Assembly: GCA_935421135.1 (NCBI GenBank)
Contig: OW285195.1
Coordinates: forward strand, 7,850,701 to 7,914,700
Length of the DNA stretch: 64,000 bases
Direction of reading: 5' to 3'
Origin: Bugulina stolonifera
Taxonomy: Eukaryota; Bryozoa; Gymnolaemata; Cheilostomatida; Bugulidae
Shown here: in pieces, positions 13,901 to 25,900 of the stretch
Numbering within the stretch: the stretch's first letter is position 1
How the letters are laid out: each line of letters opens with the position of its first letter
The notes under the pieces: model-generated
Database searches by the model: none
What the model was told of the DNA's origin: nothing
The model's input: only the letters and a program-made list of their open reading frames with translations
Program-made: the position numbers and the translations under genes

Positions 13901-16900
13901 ATATACATTGTATATATATATATATTACCTTGTATATTATTTCAGAGTTGGCTTTGACAACTACCACTACCACTACCACACCAACAACTACCACCACACC
14001 AACAACTACTACCACACCAACAACAACTACCACTACTACAATACCAACAACTACTACCACTACCACACCAACTACTACCACTACCACACCAACAACTACT
14101 ACCACACCAACTACTACCACACCAACAACTACAACTACTACACCAACAACTACCACTTCTGTACCAACAACTACCACTACCACACTAACAACTACCATTA
14201 CCACACCAACTACTACCACACCAACAACTACAACTATTACTCCCACTACAGCAGGAACACCAGAGCTTGGAACAACGATGGATTTCACCTTTGAAGGTAT
14301 GTGATGGACATGAGTGATGCATGATTATTGTGGTAAAAACATGTACAAAGTAGTTAGTAGCTAGAAACCACCTTCATCGTACCAAACACTTTACTTACAT
14401 CTTGCAGCTCCGAAATTACAACTTATGTAAGTGTAAATGTCTAATGCTTTGTTGAAGATCAATTATACAGACATTTGCATGTGTATTATCTACACATGCA
14501 TGTAAATAGCACTATAATACTGTTGTATTCTTCTAACAGTTTATTTAATGTCTTATGTTACTGCTCAATCTCAACTCTGATTTTACCATATAGCAGAAGT
14601 GTTTATATACCCAAAAATATATCTAATATCTTACAGCTATAAGCTATTCTAGCCAAAAGCTAGCTTTGCACATAACATGACAGGAGGCGATGACTCCAAC
14701 AAAACACAACAGTAATTATATTATATTATAATGTCTCAACACCTCTTTCCTGAAATTTGATTATTCCTTTATTTGGGCTTCTGGTTTCTTGTGGATCGTC
14801 TGGGGTTAGAACGTGTGTATGCACTTGGGTCTGGCATCCTGGGATTCCGGTATTTGATCTTCGGTGGTGTTGGTGGTGTATTGTGTTCAGGTTCTGTACT
14901 TCTCTGCTTATTAGTGTTGCTTGTAGGAGATTCAGGTATATGTATATCTTCTGGTGGTTCACCATCCTCTGCACTGACATGTCGAAGCTGTAACTGATCT
15001 ATGTGCCTTTTCCAGACTGGTCCTCTTGGCATAATCTTGACCATTACCGATCTGCTTCCCAGAACTTTGGTGACCACCACCTCTATCCATTTAGGTTGCC
15101 TGTTTCGTCTAGGTCCACAATATAGCGCATAACAGGGGGTTCCTACATTATAGCAATGTAACTTCTTAGTTCTCTGGACGTCTTGCATTTGTTTTCCTTG
15201 AGCCAAATGAGCCGGAGAAGGTAACAGCACATCTATCTTTGTCCTGATCTGTCGTCCATTCAGTAGCTCACTTGGAGAGAATCCATAGGATAGCGGTGTT
15301 CGTCTATATTGCATTAGAAACTCCTGAAGAGCTTGGTTGGTAGAAAGAGTAGACTTCTTTAGAGACTGTTTAAATGATCCCACCATTCGTTCAGCTGCTC
15401 CATTAGTGGCTGGATGGTAAGGTGCTCCTCGTAGGTGGATGATTCCCCTCTCCTTACACCACTGCTGAAACTCGTCTGAGGTGAAGCTTGTTCCATTATC
15501 TGTGACTATGGTATGAGGGTAACCAAAGTGAGCAAAATCTTTTTCCAGTAGGTCTGTAGTTGCTTTGGTAGAGGTAGAACTTGTTGGATGTATACAAGGA
15601 TACTTGGTGTAAGCATCTACTAGGACCAGCCAATTGGTCCCCATGAAGTTGATTGCGTGGTCGATGTGTAGTCTGCTCCACGGCTTTTCTGGCATCATCC
15701 AAGGGTGAATTGGTGCCTTAGTTGGTTGGTTCTGATGTTCCCTGCAGGTGGTGCATTTCTGAGTCATCTCCATAATGTCCTTGTCCATACGAGGCCAGTA
15801 GACTGCAGTGCGAGCCAGTTGCTTCATTCTCTGCATGCCAAAATGTCCCATATGTATCAGTTGTAACACTTCCTTTTGGAGAGATAGGGGAATTACCACT
15901 CTGCTTCCATATAGTAAACATCCATTTTCAATTGATAGTGATGCAGTTAACTTCTGGAAATCCTTGATGCTGTAGCCTTTCAAGTTCACTTCACTCTGAT
16001 ATGGATTCCGCTCTTCATCTTGCCAGCCTTCCCTGGTATATCTCATAATTTTGCTTAGTACTGGATCTTTAGCTGTTTCTTTCTTCAGCACTCCAGGTTC
16101 TGTTGGAGAGAGCTGTGTGCCGATAGCTTTGATACAGCAAACAGTGTCTATATCTTCTCCTTCTTCTTCTGCATCAAACTTAGCATCAGGGCCACTAGGT
16201 AGTCTGCTGAGTACATCTGCATTTCCATGTTCCGAGGTTTTCCTGTATTCAATGGAGTACTGATACTGGTTCAGTGTAAGTGCCCATCTGGCGAGTCTGT
16301 TGGCCGCCATAGCCGGTGTTGCTTTGTTGGGGCCAAACAGAGTAAGTAGAGATCGATGATCCGTTATTAGTATGAACTTCCTCCCATATAAGAACTGGTG
16401 GAACTTGGTGATGCCAAAGATGATAGCTAGTGCTTCCTTCTGGGTTTGGCTGTATCCTCGTTGAGTCTGTGTCAGTGTCTTGCTTGCATGGGCAATTGGT
16501 CTTTCAGATCCATCTCCGTATCGATGGAATAGCACTACCCCGAGTCCCACTGCTGATGCATCACAGGATATGCCTAACTTTAATGATGGGTCAAAATGTG
16601 CCAGGACAAGGTCACTGCATAACATCTGCTTTAGTTGAGAAAATGCTGCTTGTTGAATTGGTGTCCATTGCCATTTCTCTCCCTTTCTTAATAACTTCTG
16701 AAGAGGTGATGTGACTGTTGATAGATCTGGTAGAAACTTGTGGTAGAATTGGATGGATCCCATGAAAGATTGTAGACCTGTTACATCAGTGGGTGGTGGC
16801 ATCTTCTTTACATCTTCTACTCCAGATCCTTTTGCTATGCCTTCTTGAGATAGCTGGTGTCCCAGGTATTCTACTGTGTCTTCTGCAAAGACACATTTCT

Positions 16901-19900
16901 GGAGATTGCATCTTAACCCTCGGTCTTGCAGGCGTTGAAGTAGTCTGCGAAGATTGATTAGGTGATCTTCTGCTGTTGCTCCGGACACTAGAATATCATC
17001 CAGATAGACAGCGACTCCAGGCAGATCTTGGGTTAGTTGCTCCATAATTTCTTGGAAATATCCTGGTGCAGAACTTATTCCAAAAGGTAAGCGCTTCTGT
17101 AATAGGACTCCTCTGTGTGTGCTGAGTGCTAGTTTCTTTTGACTTTCTGGTGCTAAGCAAATCTGGTTGTACGCATCGGCCAAGTCAATCTTTGAAAAAC
17201 CATGTCCGCCTCCTAGCTTCCTCATCAGTTCTTCTGGTAAAGGGATTGGCTGACGATGATCTTCTAGCTGTGCGTTGACTGTCACTGAGTAGTCTCCACA
17301 AACTCTCAACTTTCGTCTTGGTTGTCCAGGTAGCTGTGCTTTTCTTATTGGTACTACGGGAGTACCATAAGAGTTAAACTGTACAGGTTCCCAGACTCCT
17401 CTACTGATTCCAGCATCATACGCTTGGCCTAAATCTTCTTGGATGGCATATGGTACTGGTCGGGGTTTGCAGAAAATAGGCTTACTGTCTTGTTTGAACT
17501 TCACTTCTAGTTCAAAATCCTTTAGACATCCTAATTCTGGCGTGAAGAGATCCTTGAACTCCGAGGTTAGTCTTCTGCATGCTTCCTTAAGGTTGCTGCT
17601 GATTGTGAGAACGTCTGTATGTTGTCTTCTATCGGCTTGTGGCATCAGAGAATCTAGGGAGATGTCTAGCTGTTGGATTCCACCTCTGCCCAGAAGGTTG
17701 AGATTAGGTATTTTGCTGATTACAAAATGAAGGGGTTTCTCTTGCTGACCTCCTACTTTGGTGTTGAGTGTACACGTGCCTATAATCTCTATCGGGTGAT
17801 GGGTAGCTGACTCATAGTGAATCAGTGGTGGTTGCAGTGTAGGTGCTCCTAGTCTTCTCCAATTGTGTTCTGATAGAAAGTTGTCTCCTGCTCCTGTGTC
17901 CACTTCTAGTTTCAGTGGTTGTCCTTGAAGAATTAATTCTACTTGAATTTGTGGAACAGCATGTACTGTTTTTAGAGCCCTCACAATATTTAATGGCTGA
18001 GAGTTCATCTTCTTCTTCTTGCGGCAGACTGCTTCTAGATGTCCTGTTATCTTGCAGTAGTTGCATGCAGCGTTCTTGTATCTGCAGTCCCTTTGATTAT
18101 GATTTGTCCTTCCACAGCAGTTACATGGTGAAGCTGTTTGTGAGTGTGTCTTTGTTGTTAGAGTCGTCTTCTTCTTCCGTAGCAAGTGTAGTGTATTGGT
18201 TGTTCCATGGACAGTTTCCTTGGCTACCTTGGCTGCTTCTTCCGCTTCGGCTGCTACCTCTATTGCGCTGTTGAAAGTTAAATCTCCATCTTTCAATTTG
18301 AAAAGTGCTTTTAAGATGGCTTCATTTCCTACTGAACATATGAATCTTGTTCGTAAGGCTTCATCCTGGGGATCCTGAATAGATGTGAAGTCGCATGTGG
18401 CTGCGTCATGCCGAATCCTAGCTGCTAATTCTGGAATTGTCTCTCCTGGTTTTCTTCTCATGTCACTCCAGAATCTGTACCTCTCTCTGATGATAAAAGT
18501 CCTTGGGTTATATTGAGTCATCATATAGTTGTAGATTTCCTCCATTTCCAGTTTCTGTATGTCTTTTCTTGGCTGCTGCTCTGTCCAATCCTTCAGTTGT
18601 TTGTATATATCAGTAGATTGGTTAGTCAAGAATACCTGTGGTACTTTTTCATCTGTGATAGACTGAGCCTGGATAAAAGTAGTGAACCTTGAGAAGTAAT
18701 CAGTCCATAGTTCCGTATTCGGATTGAATGCGGTGAAACTTGGTGTGGTTTGTACTTGCCTGCCTGTTGATTGAGCAAGTAATTTCATCTGTTCTGCATG
18801 CTGTGATCTTCGTTCCTCCAGCTGCCTTTCCAGATGTTCCTTCTGCTGCTCCATCTGTTCCTTCTGCTGCTCCATCTGTTCCTTCTGTTGAGCAATTTGT
18901 TGGGCTAGCAAGGTAACTAGTTGTTCAGTTGTAGTAGCCATAGTTATTTGACCAATATGTGAGTCAAATTTACCTTTGTTTCAGATGGCAGCTGATGAGT
19001 TGATACTTGATATGTGGTTAATCCTCGTCGCCAAATCTGTTGTATTCTTCTAACAGTTTATTTAATGTCTTATGTTACTGCTCAATCTCAACTCTGATTT
19101 TACCATATAGCAGAAGTGTTTATATACCCAAAAATATATCTAATATCTTACAGCTATAAGCTATTCTAGCCAAAAGCTAGCTTTGCACATAACATGACAG
19201 GAGGCGATGACTCCAACAAAACACAACAGTAATTATATTATATTATAATGTCTCAACAAATACTCTACTCATAAGTGTTTTAATCGGTCACTGGTTATCT
19301 ACATAAAGGAGTAGACAACTCCACAATTGAATTAAAACCGTTGTAATTACCGCATTGCTCTCGTGTAGGTAAACATAGTGTGCATTGCAGATTACTGTGC
19401 AAATAGGAATTTTACATAGACAGAATATAGTGCATTCATTTACCTTTCAGGGATTTCCAAAACTCTGGGCAGTCTTTCCCCTGGAGATACATCTGTTGGA
19501 CCAAGTTTTAGCACAAGTATCTTACCAGCAGAGCTACAGGTATTATATATGTATAACAACTACATAAACATAAACATAAACATAACATATACACATAAAC
19601 ATTTGATTATTTTTATCTTTAGATAGAAATAGGTTCATGTTCGAAATATGAGGGATTTTGACAAACTAGCATCATTATATACATGAACTTGCATGACTGT
19701 ATATTATTGTAACAAAGATTTCTTGAAATTTTATTAATTCTGTTCAAAATTCTATAGCAGTTTGCAATATTAAATTACATATTATATCACGTATCATCAT
19801 TTGTTTAAAATATTTTGATTGTCATGTGTTATTTAAAATCATTGTATTGGAAATACTTTATGGAGGAAGGACATTCAGCAATGTGAATAAATCTAAGGAA

Positions 19901-22900
19901 AATAATAGCAGAAACTGAAAAAAACCAATTATATAGCAATGACTTAATCCTACTTCTCGTCCTGTAGCATGTCTGCTCTATTTTAGTTGATAGCAGATGG
20001 TTATCTAAAGAGTATTGCTGTAAGTCTTGGTCCAATCAGATCTGGTTCCACTGTTCACCTACAAGTCTGGAGAAGAACAGACGGTGGCAAATATCAGCTA
20101 GTCAGAACCAGGAAACTGGAGAATATTGTGGAAGGAACCAACCAGGTTAGAAAATTCGAATTGCGTGCAAAATATTTAAACTTCTAAATTTCTGTTGTGG
20201 TAAAATGGCTCGAAATATTTCACAAACTTGACTTTTAATTAAAAACTGGTATAATGTGAGTATGTTGTAGTCTTTCTTAGAGTGGAATCACCATCTAAAG
20301 CCACCCACCTTTCAATTCAAAGCTTTACACTGACTCATAATTTGATTCACTTAAGTGAGTCGTATAAATAAACTGTAGAGTAGAGTACTGATAACGAGTA
20401 GGATTTTTATTCAATATCTACAAACTGTCTTCAGGTGGATGTAAATTGGGCTGTCCAATCAGGAGACAACATTGGTATCAGCTGTAATGGATACTGCTCA
20501 GTTCTTAAGGATCGTTCCAGCAGTTACCAATCTAAGATTAGCTTACATCAGTTCCGTACTGTGACCTACGCTAAAGATATGCAAGTTGCTTTCAATGATC
20601 CACCTCTTTCTGGTAGAATAGCAGTACAGGCTGTCGTTGGTAAGTAGTCTGTTAGGTTTGAACAAGTTATGTGCATATATAGATGTAGGTCAAATATAGC
20701 TGACTGAATAGCTGGTAAAACAGACCAGTAACCAATTATCAGTCATTTTTCATACTTCTCTAAACTGTTCATTCACATAAAATGTTTTACTTCTACTTTT
20801 TTTCTTTCTCTTTTATAGAATATGATGCAGAGAGTGTGACTACTGTAAAGACAACCACCACATCCACCACTGTACCCACTACCACTGTGACAACCACTAC
20901 ACCGGTACCACCTACAACAACTCCTATAAATTTTACAGGTATTGCCTAAACAGATCGTCTGTTAAATTGTGGTACTTATATGTATTATACAAGTCATGTC
21001 ACATAAAAATGTGCAAAAAGTTGACCAGATATCAAAATGCCTCTCTGGACCAAATGGCAAAAGTACAGAACCAAATATGCTAGCATTTATTATGTTAGAT
21101 GAAAACGCTCTTGTTAACTTCCCTTACTGATTTAGCTACAGTGTAATTCAAAGTCTATGCTATGTCTATGTCTATGCAAATTAACTCATGTTCTATTTTT
21201 AGGCTTTATCGAGAATCTTGGAAGTGTGGAGCCAAATGATCTAGCAGTTGGACCCAGTATCAGTCTGAGTATTCTGCCAGAAGAACTGAGCGTAAGTATA
21301 TTTGCTGCATACAATAAAAAACGAAGGAACTGGAAGGCAAAGAAAGCATTGTTTTATCTGTCTAAAAACTTTGGGGTGCGCAAGCATCAAGTCTTTGAAA
21401 AGTAATAAGTGTTCCTTCTGCTTCATAGATACTTTCAGATGGGGTTCTACGCAGCATCTCTGTGGGAGTGGAGCAACCAAGGGCAGGATCTGAAGTTCAT
21501 ATACAGATCTGGAGAGATCTTGGTGATGGTAGACATCAGTTGATCAAAACCAAACAATTGAATAACCTAACAGAGGGAGTCATACAGGTTAGCTAATCCA
21601 AATGTGTAGAAGTAAATTGGTTTGGTTAAACCAGTAGAAATCAATTTAACAATTTGATACACCTGCATTTCTAAAATTTCAGACTAACCTCAATTGGGCT
21701 ATCCAATCAGGAGACAACATTGGTATTAGCTGTAATGGATACTGTTCAGTACTAAAGGATCGTTCCAGCAGCTACCAATCTAAGATTAGCTTACATCAGT
21801 TCCGTAGTGTGACCTACGCTAAAGATATGAAAGTCGCATTTAATGACCAGCCTCTTTCTGGTCAAATTGCTATTCAGATTACCGCTGGTGAGTGGAATAT
21901 TTTCTCGTGTTCTAAAATTAGCAATACTTTACTTCCGTTCTTCTTCAAAGTGTGGTGTTTTCTGTTAGATTACTGAAATATAAATTGTAGCAAATTACAG
22001 TACTTATTATTAGTAACCATCTACATGCATTGCCTTTAAACTGTAAGCATTTACTTTGGCAGAACTGGATGAGCCAATCGTATCCATTACTACCAGTTCT
22101 CCAACCAACCCGACTACTACTAGCACTACTACTACTACTAGCATTTCAACTAGTACAAAAACACTTCCTACAATAGCTTTGTCAGGTAAGTGGGCTATTA
22201 TCAATGTACACTTACTTTTACATGCACTGTAGTTCTAATACTCCACATGTATTATGTAGAGGTAGAACGGAACTCGAGATTTCTCGAGTCTCGTATCGAC
22301 TTGTCTTGTCTCGAAAGTCGTCTCGAGATGGCAATTAGTATTCGAGACAGGAAAACAGTAGCAGCTAATAATTTTTATTTATATTAAATTAATAATTATA
22401 ATACAACTGATTGCTAATCAACAATAAATATGTCAAAGAGAAATTATTATTCGAATTATTTTGTAATACTACCTACATGTACCTTCCCAGCACTGATTTC
22501 CTAGTAATAGCATTGCAGCTAACGCTGAGCTACTAGTCTATCACTACAAGTCATACAGAATTACTAACGACTGTCAATCACCACTCCCACAATGCAATGT
22601 TATTTCCTTACCAAAAGTTGTCTACCCATGAGCTTATTTCATTAAAGAAAACATAACTCCATACTAATTTATCAAATTACATTTTACTATTTTAGTACCC
22701 ATGTACAATGTACATGTACATGCAATGTAATGTCCATGGAATACAATCATGTGCAATATATTCCACAGCCTTCTGTTCACCTTTTATTGAAATGCATAAT
22801 GATAAAATACAGAGTTTACAGAGTAGCAACTGAAACTATTGGAGTTCTAACATGCAGATATATAAAATTTGGCAAACTTTTTAGAAAAATTCCCTTGAAT

Positions 22901-25900
22901 CCTAAAACCCAGTCTCGTCTCGTCTGGAATTTTTTAGAAGTAGTGTCTCGAATCTCGTCTCGAATCCAAAAATGCTGTCTCGTTCCACCTCTAGTATTAT
23001 GGTGATAGCCTGAACCATGTGGCATCGATAAGTGTTAGTACTGGTAATGAATAATCATCTCTCACATAAAAGTATTGTTGTGGATTTCTGATTCTTGTGA
23101 TTGAGATTTTGACCAATTCCTTTTTTCAAGCAAAAACTGTTTGTTTCAAATTCAATACATTTCCTGTAGGATTGTTTAGAGAATATGGAGATCTGCAGCC
23201 AGATGATCAGGATGTCGGAATCACCATCAGCACGACTATTCTACCAGAAGATTTACAGGTAACTTAGATTTGACCCAACAACATATCTTAGACTGTATCT
23301 TAGGTAGAAAACAATTGTAGCACCATAGTATTTGTTAATCATTTTGCTTACTTAGCCATGCGATATGTGTTGGTCAGCATACTAGAGCTCCTAAGTGCAC
23401 AATGATGCCATGTAGTGAATTTTAGGTTGAATTTAATGGAGTAGTTCGGAACATCTCCGTAAAGCTTGGGCAAGTGAGAGACAGTTCAGATGTGTATGTA
23501 CAGATCTGGAGAGACATTGGTGGAATATACCAGCTGATTAGGAGCAGACAACTACAGGATCCTGTGGAAGGAATCAATGAAGTAAGCTAATCAATCGTCA
23601 ATAAACGGCACAAATTAAAATAATGGTTCTTTGTAGAAATTTCATTGTATTGCCCTACATGTACATCTTTTCTCAGCTAACATTTTAGTATAGAGATAAA
23701 TAAATGGTGCATGATTATTATACATTCATAGGTAGCACTGTACTGGGTCGTCCAATCAGGAGACAACATTGGTGTCAGCTGCAACGGATACTGTTCAGTT
23801 CTTAGAGATCGTTCCGGTGATTACCAATCAAAGATTGATTTGCATCAGTTTCGTAGCGTGACTTACACTAAAGATCTGAAAGTGCCATTTAATGATCAGC
23901 CTCTTTCTGGTAGAATAGCTCTACATGCTGTTGTTGGTGAGTCTTTTGTAGCATTTCAATTTCTTGTCAAACATGATACGTGTAATTGTAAACGCATCAT
24001 CTCATTCCTCAAAAAATATGGTGACCTTACAACAAGCGGACTTGGTGTTGTTGGTAATATAATTTCTATAAGGTCAATGATGTACGTGTACTTGGTTCGA
24101 AATTAATGACATCTTTGATTTGTAGAACTGGCTTTGACAACAACTACCACCACATCAACAACAACTACTACACCAACGACAACGACCACACCAACAACAA
24201 CTGCCACACCAACAAAAACTACCACACCAACACCAACTACCACAACAACTACCACAACAACCACACCAACTACAACTACTACTACCACACCAACTACAAC
24301 TACCACACCAACTACCACACCAACTACCACACCAACTACCACACCAACAACTACTACACCAACAACAACTACCATGCCAGTTACAACTACCACATCAACT
24401 ACAACTGCACCCCCTACAACTACAACACCAGCTACAACTACCACACCAACTACCACACCAACAACAACTACTACACCAACAACAACTACCACGCCAGCTA
24501 CAACTACCACATCAACTACAACTGCACCCCCTACAACTACAACACCAGCTACAACTACCACACCAACTACCACAACAACTACCACACCAACTACCACAAC
24601 AACTACCACACCAACTACCACAACAACTACCACACCAACAGCAACTACTACACCAACAACAACTACCACACCAACTACCACAACAACTACCACACCAACA
24701 GCAACTACTACACCAACAACAACTACCACAACAACTACCACAAAAACTACCACACCAACAACAACTACCACACCAGCAACAACCACACAAACAACAACAG
24801 CTACTACACCAACAGCAACTCCTACAAAAGGAACTACAACTATCACACCAACTAAATCTACCACAGCAACAGGTAATTCGAATTATACAACTCCCACGTT
24901 GTAGCTCCAGTATACTGATATTAATTTGTTCTCTATCTTCACCAAACCATAACAGAGGGTGGGATGTAATCAGGCCTCGAAAATGACAACATCCGAGTCT
25001 CCTCACAAACTATTCGCTCAAATCTCAAAATTTATATAAATTTACGGCACAAGCCCCGTAGTCTTTAACATCTATTATACCCTTCTGACAGGCTTGGTTT
25101 ATACCTTAGTATGTTGAATGTTATATTGTTATAAATTTTTATTTTAGTGAAGCCAGTTCTCCGGATTGTTTTGGGAACTCTAGATCCAAGTGATATAGAA
25201 GTTGGTCCAAGTACAAGTCTAACACTCTTGCCTTCAGAGCTCAAGGTACGGCTAATAATTCATTTTGTGAATGTTTGGCAACTGTTTATTTATTTTGTTA
25301 GCAAATAAACTAATTTGATTCTGGAGAGGCTACAGATAATCATTGTCTATTAAATGTTTGTATTGAACAGTCTTTGATAGCCTTAGAGCTACATGTATGC
25401 GTTTGATTGGGAACTCAATTTGGAGATGACCCTCTCAAACAAACACATACACTTCATGTACATGTATCTCAATCTAGGCAAAGAACCAAGGCTATTTACT
25501 CCACTCTGTACCTGACTCATCACTTATCACTTTATCACTTATTGATAAAAATAGTTCTGTAATCTAAACTTGAAATATCAGCAAACAAGACTGCACTGAA
25601 TTCCAAGCTATCTTATGGTATAAATGTATTAAAATATTGATCCAGGTTACAACTGATGGGGTTCTACACAGTTTATCTGTGAAGATAGGCTCAGTTAGAT
25701 CGAATTCCCAAATCTATTTACAAGTCTGGAGAGGGGTGGACAGTGGTACTCACTTTCTTATGCACACGAAATCATTGGGAAACATGATCATCGGAGTCAA
25801 CCAGGTAAATTAAAGCATTGTTTTTTATTCAAATCAATTTATTTTTAGTAGGAATCTATAATAGTATGATAGTTATAGTAATAGTAATTCCATTCCATTC

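Larger units (their letters stand above)
14516..19263 (-). mobile_element. Complete Ty3/gypsy-type LTR retrotransposon with 5-bp target duplication
   Basis: The element proper spans 14521-19258 (4,738 bp) and is flanked by the direct repeat AATAC (14516-14520 and 19259-19263), the 5-bp duplication typical of Ty3/gypsy integration. It has two 221-bp LTRs, a primer-binding site, a single gag-pol frame and a polypurine tract, all in minus orientation. It lies in the intron between exons D6 and A7 of the modular gene, antisense to it, and expands that intron from roughly 0.4 kb to 5.2 kb. I saw no envelope-like second frame. Identical LTRs and an open frame indicate a recent insertion that could still be active or polymorphic. 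Confidence 0.96.

Noticed and set aside
17443..18378. Plus-strand frames inside the retrotransposon
   Set aside because: Shadows of the minus-strand gag-pol frame, which carries all the recognisable motifs.
24103..24864. Poly-Val minus-strand frame of 253 codons, with similar ones at 8050-8532 and 13899-14288
   Set aside because: Reverse complements of the poly-Thr linker exons, whose plus-strand frame is fixed by splice phase on both sides.
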